Source: Leptobrachium leishanense (Eukaryota; Chordata; Amphibia; Anura; Megophryidae). From it: a stretch of DNA of 64,000 nt. The stretch lies in NCBI GenBank assembly GCA_009667805.1, contig CM019065.1, positions 15,946,952 through 16,010,951 on the forward strand. Reading direction: 5' to 3'. The notes under the pieces were generated by a model that saw only the letters and a list, made by a program, of their open reading frames with translations, was not told the DNA's origin and did no database searches. Within the stretch, counting starts at the first letter, position 1, and each line of letters starts with the position of its first letter. The translations under genes and the position numbers were made by a program. Shown here piece after piece: positions 1 through 12,335 of the stretch.

Positions 1-1819
1 TCCGAACTAGGTCTTGGTGCAGTCTTGTCCCAAAGGGAGGCTCCTGACAAACCCTTGCATCCATGCGGCTTCTATTCTCGGAAGTTGTCCCCGGCAGAGA
101 AGAACTATGACATTGGGAATAGAGAATTGTTAGCAGTCATCGCGGCCTTGGCCGAATGGAGATACTTATTAGAGGGGTCTAAGGACCCCATCGTTATCAT
201 AACCGACCATAAGAATCTCACGTACATTGGAGATGCCAAACGTTTAAATTCCAGACAAGCGAGATGGTCATTGTTTCTTTCAAGTTTTAATTTCGTGCTT
301 ACCTATAGACCTGGGTCCAGAAACATTAAAGCAGACGCATTGTCGAGACAGTATGAGTCTTATGAACATAATATCCAAGATCAGCATCCCATTGTACCCC
401 AGGAAAGGATCATAGCCGCTACCACGATTAGTGTCTCGTCTCCTCTAATGAAAAGGTTGCAGACCGTCCAGGGTGCAGCTCCTGGGGGAAAACCTCCTGC
501 GAGACTCTTTGTACCTGAGAACGAAAGAGAGGAAGTACTTAATCATCATGATAATAAAACTTCCGGGCATATGGGTATCACCAAGACTGTGTCTAGTATC
601 AGTAAACTCCTCTGGTGGCCCACGTTGCGCCGAGATGTCAAAGATTACATTGCCGTGTGCGAAGTGTGCACAAGGCAGAAAAGTCCCAAAACAGCACCCA
701 TTGGCTTACTCCAGCCTTTGCCGATCCCCGAACGACCCTGGTCACATGTAGCCATGGATTTTATAGTAGAGTTACCTGAGTCAAGAGGGAATACAGTGAT
801 ACTTACGATCATAGATCGATTTTCCAAGATGGGCCACTATGTTCCTCTTCGGAAACTACCTTCGGCAGCTGAACTGGTGCCCATTTTCATTGCCAACGTG
901 GTCCGCATACACGGTGTCCTCTGGAGATTGTCTCTGATAGGGGGACCCAATTCATCTCCGGATTCTGGAGAGGTTTTGTAAGAACGTGGGGATAGACCTC
1001 TCTTTCTCTTCGGCTTATCACCCCCAGACCAACGGAGCAGCAGAACGAGCAAACCAAAAATAGAGAAATATCTCAGGTGCTTTATCTCAGAACAACAAGA
1101 TAACTGGTCAGACCTGCTACCATGGGCAGAATATGCTTTGAACAGCGCAGTGAGTGAATCCACAGGACATTCTCCTTTCTTCGCTGTTTATGGTTTTGAT
1201 CCTCCGTGCTCCCCGCCACGTTTCCTGATACCACGATTCCTGCTTTAGATGAGCAACTGCATCATTGAAAGAGACTTGGGGGAGAGTGAGAAGGGCACTG
1301 GAGGAGAGTAGTGCCATCCAGAAAACTAAGGCCGACAGACACAGGAGGCAGGCACCCGTGTATCAAGTTGGGGACAGGGTTTGGCTGTCTTCACGTAACA
1401 TCAAGCTCTTAGTGCCTTCCATGAAGTTGGCTCCTAGGTATATCGGCCCCTATAAGATTCTACGGCGACTCAACCCTGTCTCCTATGCTTTGGCGTTACC
1501 CCCCCATTTTAAGATACACAATGTATTCCATGTAAACCTTTTGAAGCCGTTGTTATGTAACCGGTACACCAAGGTCCATGCTCCACCGCCTCCTGTCTCT
1601 GTGGAGGGCGAGGAGGAGTTCGAAGTTAAGGCCATTCTGGGTGCCAGGATGTCTAGGGGGTCTTTGCAGTACTTGGTCGATTGGGTGGGTTACGGTCCGG
1701 AGGATCGTTCTTGGGTACCGGCTGCGGAAGTCCATGCTCCTAGGCTAGTGAAGGCCTTCTATTTGGCGCACCCCCGTGCCCCTGGGGGTCGTCCAGTGGC
1801 CGCCCCTGGAGGGGGGTTC
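1..1819 (+). pseudogene. Gypsy pol fragment: RNase H, integrase, chromodomain
   Basis: Positions 25-350 encode the end of RNase H (SRKLSPAEKNY, TDHKNL, KADALSRQ). Positions about 530-690 carry the HHCC zinc-binding part of integrase (HHDN...CEVCTRQK). The catalytic core begins at MDFIVELP, about position 755. The frame is lost after about 905 and again near 990-1265; the intervening stretch still encodes integrase-like sequence around YHPQTNGA (about 1015-1040). From 1265 the frame is open again: an integrase C-terminal stretch (DRVWLSSRNIK, then HNVFHVNLLKP), followed at about 1610-1760 by a chromodomain with YLVDWVGYG and the aromatic residues expected for histone-tail binding. The chromodomain is known to target chromovirus integration to modified chromatin. 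Frameshifts and stops make it non-functional. Confidence 0.92.
1806..1819 (+). other. Polypurine tract of the gypsy element
   Basis: The G-rich run GGAGGGGGGTTC lies directly before the LTR start TGTCACGG. This is the expected plus-strand primer position for reverse transcription. Confidence 0.8.
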
Positions 1820-2049
1820 TGTCACGGTGGGTCAGGGATGGGGCGCCTGGCAGCAGCTTCCTCGCTGCTCGCTGGCCAGGCGCCGAATGTAAACGCTTCC
1901 GGGTGCGCTCACGTGGGATGCCGAGGGGCGGGGCCTGGCGTTATGACGCGGACCCGCCGGGTTTAAAACCCAGTCTCACCATTATACCGGTGCCCTGACG
2001 TGGTATTCACCTCCCGCAGAGCTCTTGTGAATATTTGGCTATTACCTGT

Positions 2050-2350
2050 GTATGACTCTTGGCTTTGGCAAACGAACCTCCTGTGTATAACCCTTGGCAT
2101 TGGCAAACGAACCCTCCTGTGTATGACCCTTGGCATTGGCAAACGAACCCTCCTGTGTATGACCCTTGGCATTGGCAAACGAACCCTCCTGTGTATGACC
2201 CTTGGCATTGGCAAACGAACCCTCCTGTGTATGACCCTTGGCATTGGCAAATGTACCCTCCTGTGTATGACCCTTGGCATTGGCAAACGAACCCTCCTGT
2301 GTATGACTCTTGGCATTGGCAAACGAACCCTTCTGTGTATACCCCTGGTA
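2050..2350 (+). repeat. 36-bp minisatellite inside the LTR
   Basis: About eight copies of a 36-bp unit built around TGTGTATGACCCTTGGCATT. As 36 is a multiple of 3 the array is open in several frames, giving meaningless repeated peptides on both strands. A diverged version of the same motif lies in the LTR remnant at 23885-23990, so this repeat is a property of the LTR family. Confidence 0.92.
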
Positions 2351-2467
2351 TTGGCATTTACTCTGCTCTAGGTTCTGCCCTTAACGTTGGTACCGAGGTC
2401 AGTCTATGTGGCACCCTAAGCACACATCAGATTATCTCTGCTATTACTAAAGTCCTAGGGAGGACTT

Positions 2468-2779
2468 GTGATCTGTTCTGTACCCCTGTCTGGTGTTTCC
2501 CTTTCTTTATCTGTTACCTGCTTAATTGTCTATATAGCTTTGCCGACCATTCAAGGATCGGAAGAGTAGAAAGGGAGCTACATAAAGAGATCAATATCTT
2601 GGTAGTCAGAAGGATTCGTGACAATACTCTATTCCATACCTCTGTCTGGTGTTACCCCTTGTTTATCTGTTGTCTGGTTAATTGTCTTTCTAGTTTTGCC
2701 GACCATTCAAGGATCGGAAGGGTAGAGAGCGGTCTGCGTAAAGGGACCACACTTTTGGTAATCAGAGGGATCCGTGACA
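2468..2779 (+). repeat. 156-bp tandem duplication at the LTR 3' end
   Basis: Positions 2468-2623 and 2624-2779 are diverged direct copies. Each contains TTTGCCGACCATTCAAGGAT and ends in a CGTGACA motif. The LTR therefore carries two candidate 3' termini. Confidence 0.8.
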
Positions 2780-2782
2780 GCA

Positions 2783-2893
2783 GCCCATCACTCTCACCTT
2801 GCCATCCATCACTCTCACCTTGCAGTCCATCACTCTCACCTTGCAGTCCATCACTCTCATCTTGCAGTCCATCACTCTCATCTTGCAGTCACT
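2783..2893 (+). repeat. 21-bp minisatellite
   Basis: About five copies of a 21-bp unit (CCATCACTCTCACCTTGCAGT) lie just outside the LTR, between it and the L2-type tail. Confidence 0.9.
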
Positions 2894-2917
2894 CTCCTCC
2901 TGTTTCCACCCCAACCG

Positions 2918-3075
2918 TTCTAGATTGTAAATTCCCACGGGAATTGGGCCCTCGTTTCCTCCTGTACTGGTTTGTCAAAATGTTGTTTAATGTATTGTAA
3001 CCCTGTCTATGTTGTGCTCATTGTACAGCGCTGCAGAATATGCTGGCGCTTTATAAATAAAGAATAATAATAATT
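2918..3075 (+). repeat. L2-type LINE 3' tail
   Basis: The sequence runs TAGATTGTAAATTCCCACGG ... TACAGCGCTGCAGAATATGC ... GCGCTTTATAAATAAA and ends in an (AATA)n-like microsatellite. This is the form of a widespread amphibian and fish LINE 3' end. Related pieces occur at 28490-28525 and, in reverse, at 57258-57322. Confidence 0.72.
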
Positions 3076-3256
3076 AATTTGCTAAAACCAACATTTTTCA
3101 ATAGGTGTAGGCACGAGCATATAACCATTCAACACTGGGTTAGTTATATAGTATATACTATATGCGCTTTAAAGAATGATGCCATTATAGACCAAATGGA
3201 CTAACAGGAGCACAAATATAATCCCATCTATAACATAAAAGAATAAGATCCGGCAT

Positions 3257-3500
3257 GTCCGTCGCCAAAAAAACGTTCTGCGCATGCGCGCGCAACCAGC
3301 GTATTGCTGGCTGCCCGCGCATCCAACCGCCGAAACAGACGCTGAGTGTGGAATGTGTGCGCTCCCAGCGTATTGCTGGGTGTGCACGCAGCCAACCGCC
3401 GCGCAGCCAACCGCGCACAGCCGTGCCTAAGACGGCGAGGAGGGGGAATACGTGCGCAACCAGTTGGGTGCGCACGCAGCCAACCATCGCAGCACGCGCC
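3257..3500. repeat. GC-rich imperfect tandem repeat
   Basis: The motif CCAGCGTATTGCTGG (itself a short palindrome) followed by a CCAACCGCCG-type block recurs at about 3297 and 3365, with a degenerate third block at 3452-3489. It is rich in CpG and CGCATGCGCG. I recognise no gene. Confidence 0.6.
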
Positions 3501-3807
3501 TACGTGATCAAATAATATGAGGCATGCCAAAACGCCTCAGATGCACCACAGGCAGCACAGACTCCGGACCCCACTGAAGTTCTAGCAGCCCCTGCAGCGT
3601 CCAAAACAAAAAAAACCACCGAGCACATAGCCCCCACCTCGAACGGCAACTCCACCACACCAGCTAGGAGCACCCGGGCACAAAAAAAAAACGTCTTGTG
3701 CCCCCCCAACACCACTGAGCCCCCAAAGCTCAGAGCACCTCCACCACAGAGCCAATGCATCGGAACTTTTTGTGTCCCTCACGGATCCCCCCTGCCCAGA
3801 GTCTCCC

Positions 3808-4160
3808 GCAGTCTGCCATATTACCAGTCTGCCATGCACAATACCAGTCTGCCATCCATATTACCAGTCTGCCATGCACAATACGAGTCTGCCAGCCATA
3901 TTACCAGTCTGCCAGCCTTATTTCCAGTCTGCCATGCACAATACCAGTCTGCCATGCACAATACCAGTCTGCCAGCCTTATTACCAGTCTGCCAGCCATA
4001 ATACCAGTCTGCCAGGCACAATACCAGTCTGCCAGCCATATTACCGGTCTGCCATGCACAATACCAGTCTGCCAGCCTTATTACCAGTCTGCCAGCCATA
4101 ATACCAGTCTGCCAGCCATATTACCGGTCTGCCATGCATAATACCAATGTGTCATAATAC
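3808..4160. repeat. 20-bp minisatellite
   Basis: About 17 head-to-tail copies of a 20-bp unit (ATACCAGTCTGCCATGCACA and variants with AGCCTTATT or AGCCATATT). Unit types alternate, which suggests higher-order duplication. Overlapping reading frames here are repeat artefacts. Confidence 0.96.
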
Positions 4161-4279
4161 CAGTGTGCCTAACTACCAGCCTGACATGCCATGCATACCA
4201 CGTGCCATTATATACGCATAAAGTAAATATATGCATAATGTATATGCTACAAAAAAAATGGCCGCTCAAGCCCAACTCA

Positions 4280-5226
4280 TTCTAAGGGGCACATGAGCTT
4301 ACAATCTATCCCATGAGTTTACAATCTAAGGGGGTCCCATGAGTTTACAATCTAAGGGGTCCCACGAGTTTACAATCTAAGAGGGTCCTGTTCCCGTGAT
4401 TTTACAATCTAAGAGGGTCCTGTTCCCGTGAGTTTACAATCTAAGAGGGTCCTGTTCCTGTGCGTTTACAATCTGAGGGTCCTGTTCCCGTGAGTTTACA
4501 ATCTGAGGGTCCTGTTCCCGTGAGTTTACAATCTGAGGGGCCTGTTCCCGTGAGTTTACAATCTGAGGGGCCTGTTCCCGTGAGTTTACAATCTGAGGGG
4601 CCTGTTCCCGTGAGTTTACAATCTGAGGGGCCTGTTCCCGTGAGTTTACAATCTGAGGGGCCTGTTACCGTGAGTTTACAATCTGAGGTCCTGTTCCCGT
4701 TGAGTTTACAATCTGAGGGGCCTGTTCCCGTGAGTTTACAATCTGAGGGGCCTGTTCCGTGAGTTTACAATCTGAGGGGCCTGTTACCGTGAGTTTACAA
4801 TCTGAGGGGCCTGTTCCCGTGAGTTTACAATCTGAGGGGCCTGTTCCCGTGAGTTTACAATCTGAGGGGCCTGTTCCCGTGAGTTTACAATCTGAGGGGC
4901 ATGTTCCCGTGAGTTTACAATCTGAGGGGCCTGTTCCCGTGAGTTTACAATCTGAGGAGCCTGTTCCCGTGAGTTTACAATCTGAGGAGCCTGTTCCCGT
5001 GAGTTTACAATCTGAGGGTCCTGTTCCCGTGAGTTTACAATCTGAGGGTCCTGTTCCCGTGAGTTTACAATCTGAGGGGCCTGTTCCCGTGAGTTTACAA
5101 TCTGAGGGGCCTGTTCCCGTGAGTTTACAATCTGAGGGGCCTGTTACCGTGAGTTTACAATCTGAGGGGCCTGTTCCCGTGAGTTTACAATCTGAGGGGC
5201 CTGTTCCCGTGAGTTTACAATCTAAG
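4280..5226. repeat. 30-bp minisatellite derived from an L2-type LINE tail
   Basis: About 30 copies of a 30-bp unit (GAGTTTACAATCTGAGGGGC + CTGTTCCCGT). The first copies are degenerate (ATCTAAGGGGGTCCCATGAG) and the array becomes uniform inward. The reverse complement of the unit, ATTGTAAACTCACGGGAACA + GG, matches the conserved LINE-tail core seen at 2925 and 28500. The repeat is therefore an amplified piece of a LINE tail in reverse orientation. Being 30 bp it is open as a decapeptide repeat, which I do not treat as a gene. Confidence 0.95.
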
Positions 5227-6215
5227 AGGGAAGAGAAACCTGCTCTATTATAAATGCCTTTGTAATGCGCTGTCAGCTGTGCACGGACCCATCAGAGCTG
5301 CTCAGTTGGCCCTCCTGTTGCGGATGGGATGGATGGCGATGGACACGTTACAAATGCATTTATATAGAGAGATACTCTTGGATAGGACATTGAAAAACAA
5401 ATATGTGGACATGAATTCTGAGCTGGCGACAACAACAATAGACTGCCCTCTGGGCAGGCTTTCCACCTAGTGTTGCTATAATTCAGTAAGCCCCAAACCA
5501 TAACATGGGGTAATCTGATGCACCAGAGAGTTGTCCAAGATTGTAATTTAAAAGACTTATTTTGAATTTTATCTACTCATAAACTTTTGCGGTTTTGTGT
5601 TTTTGTGTCATGTGTTCAGTTCATAAAATTGAATAAACAGTCACAAAACATATCGTTAAACGAAACCTCTAAAGAACATATAAATGTAAGATTCTGATAA
5701 AAAACAACATTCAACACAACTAATTAACTGCTTCCCAGAAGGAAACTGAGCACAATAATTAATCCAATGACAATTGGCAATGCGTAATTATAGAAATCTG
5801 TGGGATTTGATTCTCCTGCCCGTCGTTTATTCTTAAATATAAATTCAACCTTTTGTACTGACACAGAAACGTACCTTAACCCGACATCAAAAGGCATACT
5901 TATGAAAGGTAAGAGGACCGGTCATAAGATGCCGGGCATTAACATAATCCTTTTACTACCGAGAGCTTTTTTATTGAAATATATATCATCATAACATTTA
6001 TGGTTAGAGTTTAAAAGTAGGTAAGAATAACAAATTAGATTTGAAAATATTCTGAGATCCTTAAAATAATGTAAATTTGATCATTTTTAAAATGTTTCAT
6101 GTATCTCTTAATCTTCTATAGAACCAATGCTGGGATGAAAAGTTCTAAACTGTAGCTGGTGTCCCTTAGCTTACACAATTTCATGTATAATAAAAAATAA
6201 AAATAATATCTGTAT
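5227..6215. other. No gene seen
   Basis: AT-rich sequence with only short chance frames. Positions 5227-5260 still resemble the continuation of the LINE tail in reverse. I recognise no coding or structural feature in the rest. Confidence 0.5.
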
Positions 6216-7050
6216 ATGGGCGCAACGGCAAGAGTGTGAAAGGTGCCGACTGACCTCATGCGTTCCACTCGTAACCAAACGCAAACAGGGTTATTCACAG
6301 AGAGCCGAACTGGCCTCGAAAATGAACGGTGCAATTTCGTGGCCATTCGGCTATTCAAAACCTGGCAATTCTCCAAATATTGGCAAATTGCCAGCACAAT
6401 ACGGTGCCTGTTCGACAGCAGTGAAATCCCCCATAGAGAAGCAATGGTTAATCTATTCACAGACACCGAACAGCAGTGAAATGTCAGTGAAATGCCCTGC
6501 TGTTCGGTGCTTTCATTCAGCAGGTTTATTCAGGCGAATCCTATAGGCTTCAATGTTAAAAATATTACCGTTTTTACTCAATATCTAATAAACCGTTTAT
6601 TCTTTTAATCTGCAGCAAAAAGTCTCTTTATTTATTTTTTAGGATTTCTACGGCATTTTTCGGGATTTTTTTCAGCAAATTTTTTATCCAATTTTTTTTT
6701 TAATCGTTTTTTTTCTTTTTTCTGTAACAGACCTTTTTATTATTATTCATATGACCTGTATATGTTTATTTCAGACATTTTTTGTCCAGTCGTTTTTTTT
6801 GCAAACAGCGCTTAAAGTTTTGAAAGTTTCAATCGTTTTGTTGATTTCTTTTTTTACCTCGTTAGTCGCATTATCGGCTTTTTCTAGGCGGCTGGTCGGC
6901 GCTGTGTTCGGCGGATCGTCTGCTTTTTTCGGATGCGTTTGGGGGGTTTGCGGCGGAACGACGGTTACGTTCGGTGAGTTTTCTACGGCGTTGCGGATCG
7001 ATACAATTCGGATCGTATCAGCGATTTTTTTGGATCCGTTCGGTGGGTTT
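6216..7050. other. Unrecognised repetitive sequence, T-rich then CG-rich
   Basis: Positions 6285-6540 contain a recurring TTATTCACAG...CCGAAC motif, suggesting an old repeat. Positions 6600-6850 are strongly T-rich. Positions 6880-7050 are rich in CGG and TTCGG. Open frames on both strands over 6750-7180 have no recognisable domain and low-complexity composition. Confidence 0.4.
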
Positions 7051-7051
7051 T

Positions 7052-7172
7052 CCCTGCACTTCGGCGACCCTGCGGTGAATGCTGAATTCACTGCAGGGTC
7101 GGGGAATTTGATTCCCCGAAGTGCGGGGAACAAGAGAGCACCGAAATGTCGGTGTGACATTTCTGTGCTCTC
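7052..7172. repeat. Two adjacent hairpin-forming palindromes
   Basis: First hairpin: outer arms 7052-7064 and 7116-7128 (CACTTCGG with CCGAAGTG) and inner arms 7066-7080 and 7086-7100 (GACCCTGCGGTGAAT with ATTCACTGCAGGGTC). Second hairpin: arms 7134-7150 and 7156-7172 (GAGAGCACCGAAATGTC with GACATTTCTGTGCTCTC). They may be the terminal structure of a small DNA transposon. Confidence 0.85.
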
Positions 7173-7350
7173 CGACTAACCCCTAAATATATAGGGTGCA
7201 TACAAAGTATAGGCAATAACATAAAAAAGAATACACTACTCCCAATTTGTCTGGTCCACAACCACGTTACGATAAGAAACCACGTAGCGCAACATGTTTT
7301 AGCTCGAATAAAAATCAGCAAATAAGGGGTGTAGTAATACACTCACTTTA

Positions 7351-7576
7351 CAGTTGCAAGAAAAAGTATGTGAACCCTTTGGGATTACGTGGCGTTTTGC
7401 ATGAATTGGTCATAAAATGTGCTCAGATCTTCATCTAAGTCACAACAATTTGAAAAACACAGTCTGCTTAAAATAATACTACACAAACATTATATGTTTT
7501 CATATGTTTATTGAACATAACATGTAAACATTCACAGTGCAGGGTGGAAAAAGTATATGAACCCCTAGCCTAATGA
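7351..7576 (+). repeat. Left terminal inverted repeat of the Tc1 element
   Basis: Matches the reverse complement of 9776-10000, including the internal block CACAGTGCAGGGTGGAAAAA. That block is the usual inner transposase-binding repeat position in elements with paired binding sites. Confidence 0.92.
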
Positions 7577-7730
7577 CTTCTCTGAGAGCTAATTGGAGCC
7601 AGGAGTGAGCCAACCTTGAGTCCAATCAGTGTGATATTATTGGATGTGTTGCTGAAAGCTGTCCTGCCCTTTAAAAACACACACCAGTTTTGGGTTTACT
7701 GGTTTCAGGATGCACTGCCTGATGTGAACC

Positions 7731-9775
<2,045 letters not shown>

Positions 9776-9780
<5 letters not shown>

Positions 9781-10000
9781 GTCCAAAGGTTCACATACTT
9801 TTTCCACCCTGCACTGTGAATGTTTACATGTTCTGTTCAATAAAAACATGAAAACATATAATGTTTGTGTTGTATTATTTTAAGCAGACTGTGTTTTTCA
9901 AATTGTTGTGATTTAGATGAAGATCAGAGCACATTTTATGACCAATTCATGCAAAACTCCACGTATTCCCAAAGGGTTCACATACTCTTGTTTGCAACTG
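9776..10000 (-). repeat. Right terminal inverted repeat of the Tc1 element
   Basis: Reverse complement of 7351-7576 with a few differences. It overlaps the last codons of the transposase at 9780. Confidence 0.92.
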
Positions 10001-10162
10001 TACATGCAGAGAAAGTTGTGCTCGACACGCAGCATTACAGCGGGTAACATTTATTGAAACTCGGCTGTGGCTGAATTTTTTCAATTGAATCAGACGATAT
10101 TTTTCCAAAAATATCGGTTGAAACTTGATATTTTTTTCTTAAAAATCTGCTGATAGAATTAA

Positions 10163-10609
10163 GGCTAGGGTCAGATGAGCGCATTTTGTACGTACTGTGC
10201 GTCCGTGCAGTACGGACGTACTTACTGACTGACAACAAGGTAGTGGCCACACAGTCTGTTTTTTTCACTGACGTATATTTTGACTGATGTAGCAGGGAAA
10301 TTAAATTACAATGAAAAAACATTCTGTCCGTCAAAAATGCTGGACGTATAAATCAGTCCGTCTGACCACGCTCCATCACTCACACACAAAGCTATGCGGA
10401 CGTTGCAGACGTGGCGCACTACGCACGTCCGTTCTAGCAGTATTACGTTCTTGCCTAACCTGCGTCCGTTTGCAGCGTCCGTCAGCCCCCGCACTTCTGT
10501 GCGCACGTACTTCGTGTGTGGGGCTCCATTTAACACAATTGTATGCTATCACTGATGTACTTATGTGCGGCAACACGGACGTTAACACTGCGTTCGTCTG
10601 ACCCCAGCC
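10163..10609. mobile_element. Harbinger-like MITE
   Basis: Starts GGCTAGGGTCAGATGAGCGC and ends TGCGTTCGTCTGACCCCAGC+C, so the ends are inverted repeats. The trinucleotide TAA flanks both sides (10160-10162 and 10610-10612), the target duplication of PIF/Harbinger elements. It is 447 bp with no coding capacity and an interior rich in ACGTCCGT-type CpG motifs. A second element with the same terminus begins at 63749. Confidence 0.87.
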
Positions 10610-10612
10610 TAA

Positions 10613-11335
10613 ATCGAGCCCATGGTCAGATACCGGTGGTAACTTTACTGTAGCATGTTCTTGGGGAAGGGGTAACAGCAAACGTTTCAGCCTCCGAGTC
10701 CTTCTTCTAATTTACTCATATTATTTTATTCAAATTTATTTTTGGGTGCGCCATCTGCAAATATTATAGGTGTGTTTTTGTGTACCAAATTTGCGATTTT
10801 CTTACATCTTGTCTACCCAGGTGGTCTATGTGTGGCCAAGTCCCCAGATCATAGACTGACCGCGATCTTAGTGCTAGAGTAACTTGAGTCAAACTGGGAT
10901 GTCGCATGTTAGTGTATGAAAGAGGTCACCTCCTGCCATGCTGTCATGTAAGGCCACAGTTTTAGCGAGCACCTATTTTGTCTAACTATATGTCCACCTC
11001 TGATACTCAGAAGTCAGTGTTGATACGTGGAAGGGTATCACACCCAATCCAGTATGAGAATGATCCAAAATACTTAGATTTGCCGCAAAGGAAGATTTAA
11101 CTGGGCAGCAAAGGGAATTGGAAAAGGCCACCAGAATACCAACAACCAAGACTAAAGAGGCACATGTGGAAATAGGAAGCATGATATATGTGAGAAAATC
11201 TTTTAACTGATGGGTGGAAATATGCTGGGAGATGACAAAAACCGTGAGAGTGCCGCAAAGTCTGGTGCTAGCTCTGAGACCCAATCACTCGGGGCTAAAA
11301 GACAGTTCTAGACCAAAGGCAGGAAAGACTTTGCA
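10613..11335. other. No gene seen
   Basis: Mixed-composition sequence with short chance frames only. I recognise no repeat family or structure. Confidence 0.45.
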
Positions 11336-11343
11336 CACGCTGT

Positions 11344-12290
11344 TAGAGATGTGCACGCGTTGTTTGTTTTTTTTTCGTTTTGTTTCGGCACGTTCGGTTT
11401 TTCAAAAGTTTTGTTTCGGATCGTTTCGGACCATTTTCGTTTCGGCTCGGTGTTTTGTATCGATTTTTGTTTTGTGAAATCGGGGAATTTCGGACTTTCA
11501 GACCGTATGTTCTCTTCGTTTCAAAGGGTCCAACCTTGTTCTTGGATGTTCGTTTTGACTTTAGACGTATGGTATTTCCGATGCTCCGATATTTCAGTCG
11601 ATACGGTATTCCTGCCGATTCGTTCCATCGGACGTCTCGTTTTTTATGAAAGATCCTTTTTTCCTGAATAAGCATTGCACAACTTTATTTAATCATATTA
11701 TATTGTACTGTTAGACTGGGGATTAAGGGACAAGCTAATTATTTATAATATCTTATTGAAGGAGCTGAAAGCACTAAAGCGGAAACAAGTGAAAAAAGTA
11801 ACGGACAGTGAATCCAACCAATCATAGAGCTTTTCCTACAACACATCACTGTTGCAAACATTGCACAACTTTATTTAGTCATGGAAAATATCAATATATT
11901 TTGCTGTTAGATTGGGGATTTAGGGAAAAGATAACTAAATATTTAAAATAAATATATTATTGACGCAGAAAGAAAGCACTGGAACAAGTGAAAAAAGTGA
12001 CTGACGATACAAAATTACGAAATCAGCAACGGAACCGAAACGAACTCGAAACGATACGAAAATACATTGTCCGAAATTAACCGAAACGGAACCGAAATCG
12101 CAAATAGAACGAAAATGACTTGCGATTTTACAAATTTCATGTCCATATGAAATAAGAAAAAAAAATTAATTTCAGATCGGGAAACATTTCGGTTGGTGTG
12201 TATTTCGTTGGCGGTCTAGTTCGGAACATCGGATGAATCCGAAGCACCAAATTGGCCCATTTCGTGAGAAAAACGAAACGCTCAACCCTA
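11344..12290. mobile_element. Non-autonomous hAT-like element, TTCGG-rich
   Basis: Begins TAGAGATGTGCACG and ends GCTCAACCCTA, a diverged pair of TAGGGATGTGC-type ends. The flanking octamers CACGCTGT (11336-11343) and CTTGCTGT (12291-12298) agree at 6 of 8 positions, compatible with an old 8-bp hAT duplication. The arms are rich in TTCGG and GAAACG motifs. Internal blocks (AAAGATCCTTTTTTC..., CACAACTTTATTTAATCA) are shared with 52740-52800 of the large hAT-ended element, so it belongs to the same family. Confidence 0.8.
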
Positions 12291-12335
12291 CTTGCTGTAT
12301 GCTATGAACTTGAAATAGCTAAAAATAGGTAATAG

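Larger units (their letters stand above)
1..2779 (+). mobile_element. Ty3/gypsy chromovirus retrotransposon, 3' part
   Basis: The window opens inside a Ty3/gypsy element. In order come RNase H, integrase, a C-terminal chromodomain, a polypurine tract and one LTR. This is the chromovirus order typical of vertebrate Ty3/gypsy elements. The 5' LTR, gag, protease and reverse transcriptase lie outside the window, so no TSD can be checked. The reading frame is broken, so this is a dead copy. Confidence 0.92.
1820..2779 (+). repeat. 3' LTR of the gypsy chromovirus (about 960 bp)
   Basis: The LTR starts TGTCACGG right after the polypurine tract and ends in GTGACA, so its tips are the inverted pair TGTCAC/GTGACA. 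GC-rich U3 sequence with a TTTAAAA box near 1961 probably holds the promoter. Downstream the LTR contains a 36-bp tandem array and a 156-bp tandem duplication, so an end at 2623 is an alternative boundary. Confidence 0.82.

Noticed and set aside
3755..4141. Overlapping frames over the CCAGTCTGCC repeat
   Set aside because: 20-bp minisatellite, low complexity on both strands.
3808..4160. CRISPR-like regular repeat array
   Set aside because: Units are contiguous with no unique spacers, and the context is vertebrate.
4460..5253. Open frames encoding decapeptide repeats (SLQSEGPVPV)
   Set aside because: Created by the 30-bp minisatellite derived from a LINE tail. No start context, no unique sequence.
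6751..7179. 142- and 129-codon frames on opposite strands
   Set aside because: Overlapping frames in low-complexity CG/T-rich DNA ending in palindromes; no domain seen.
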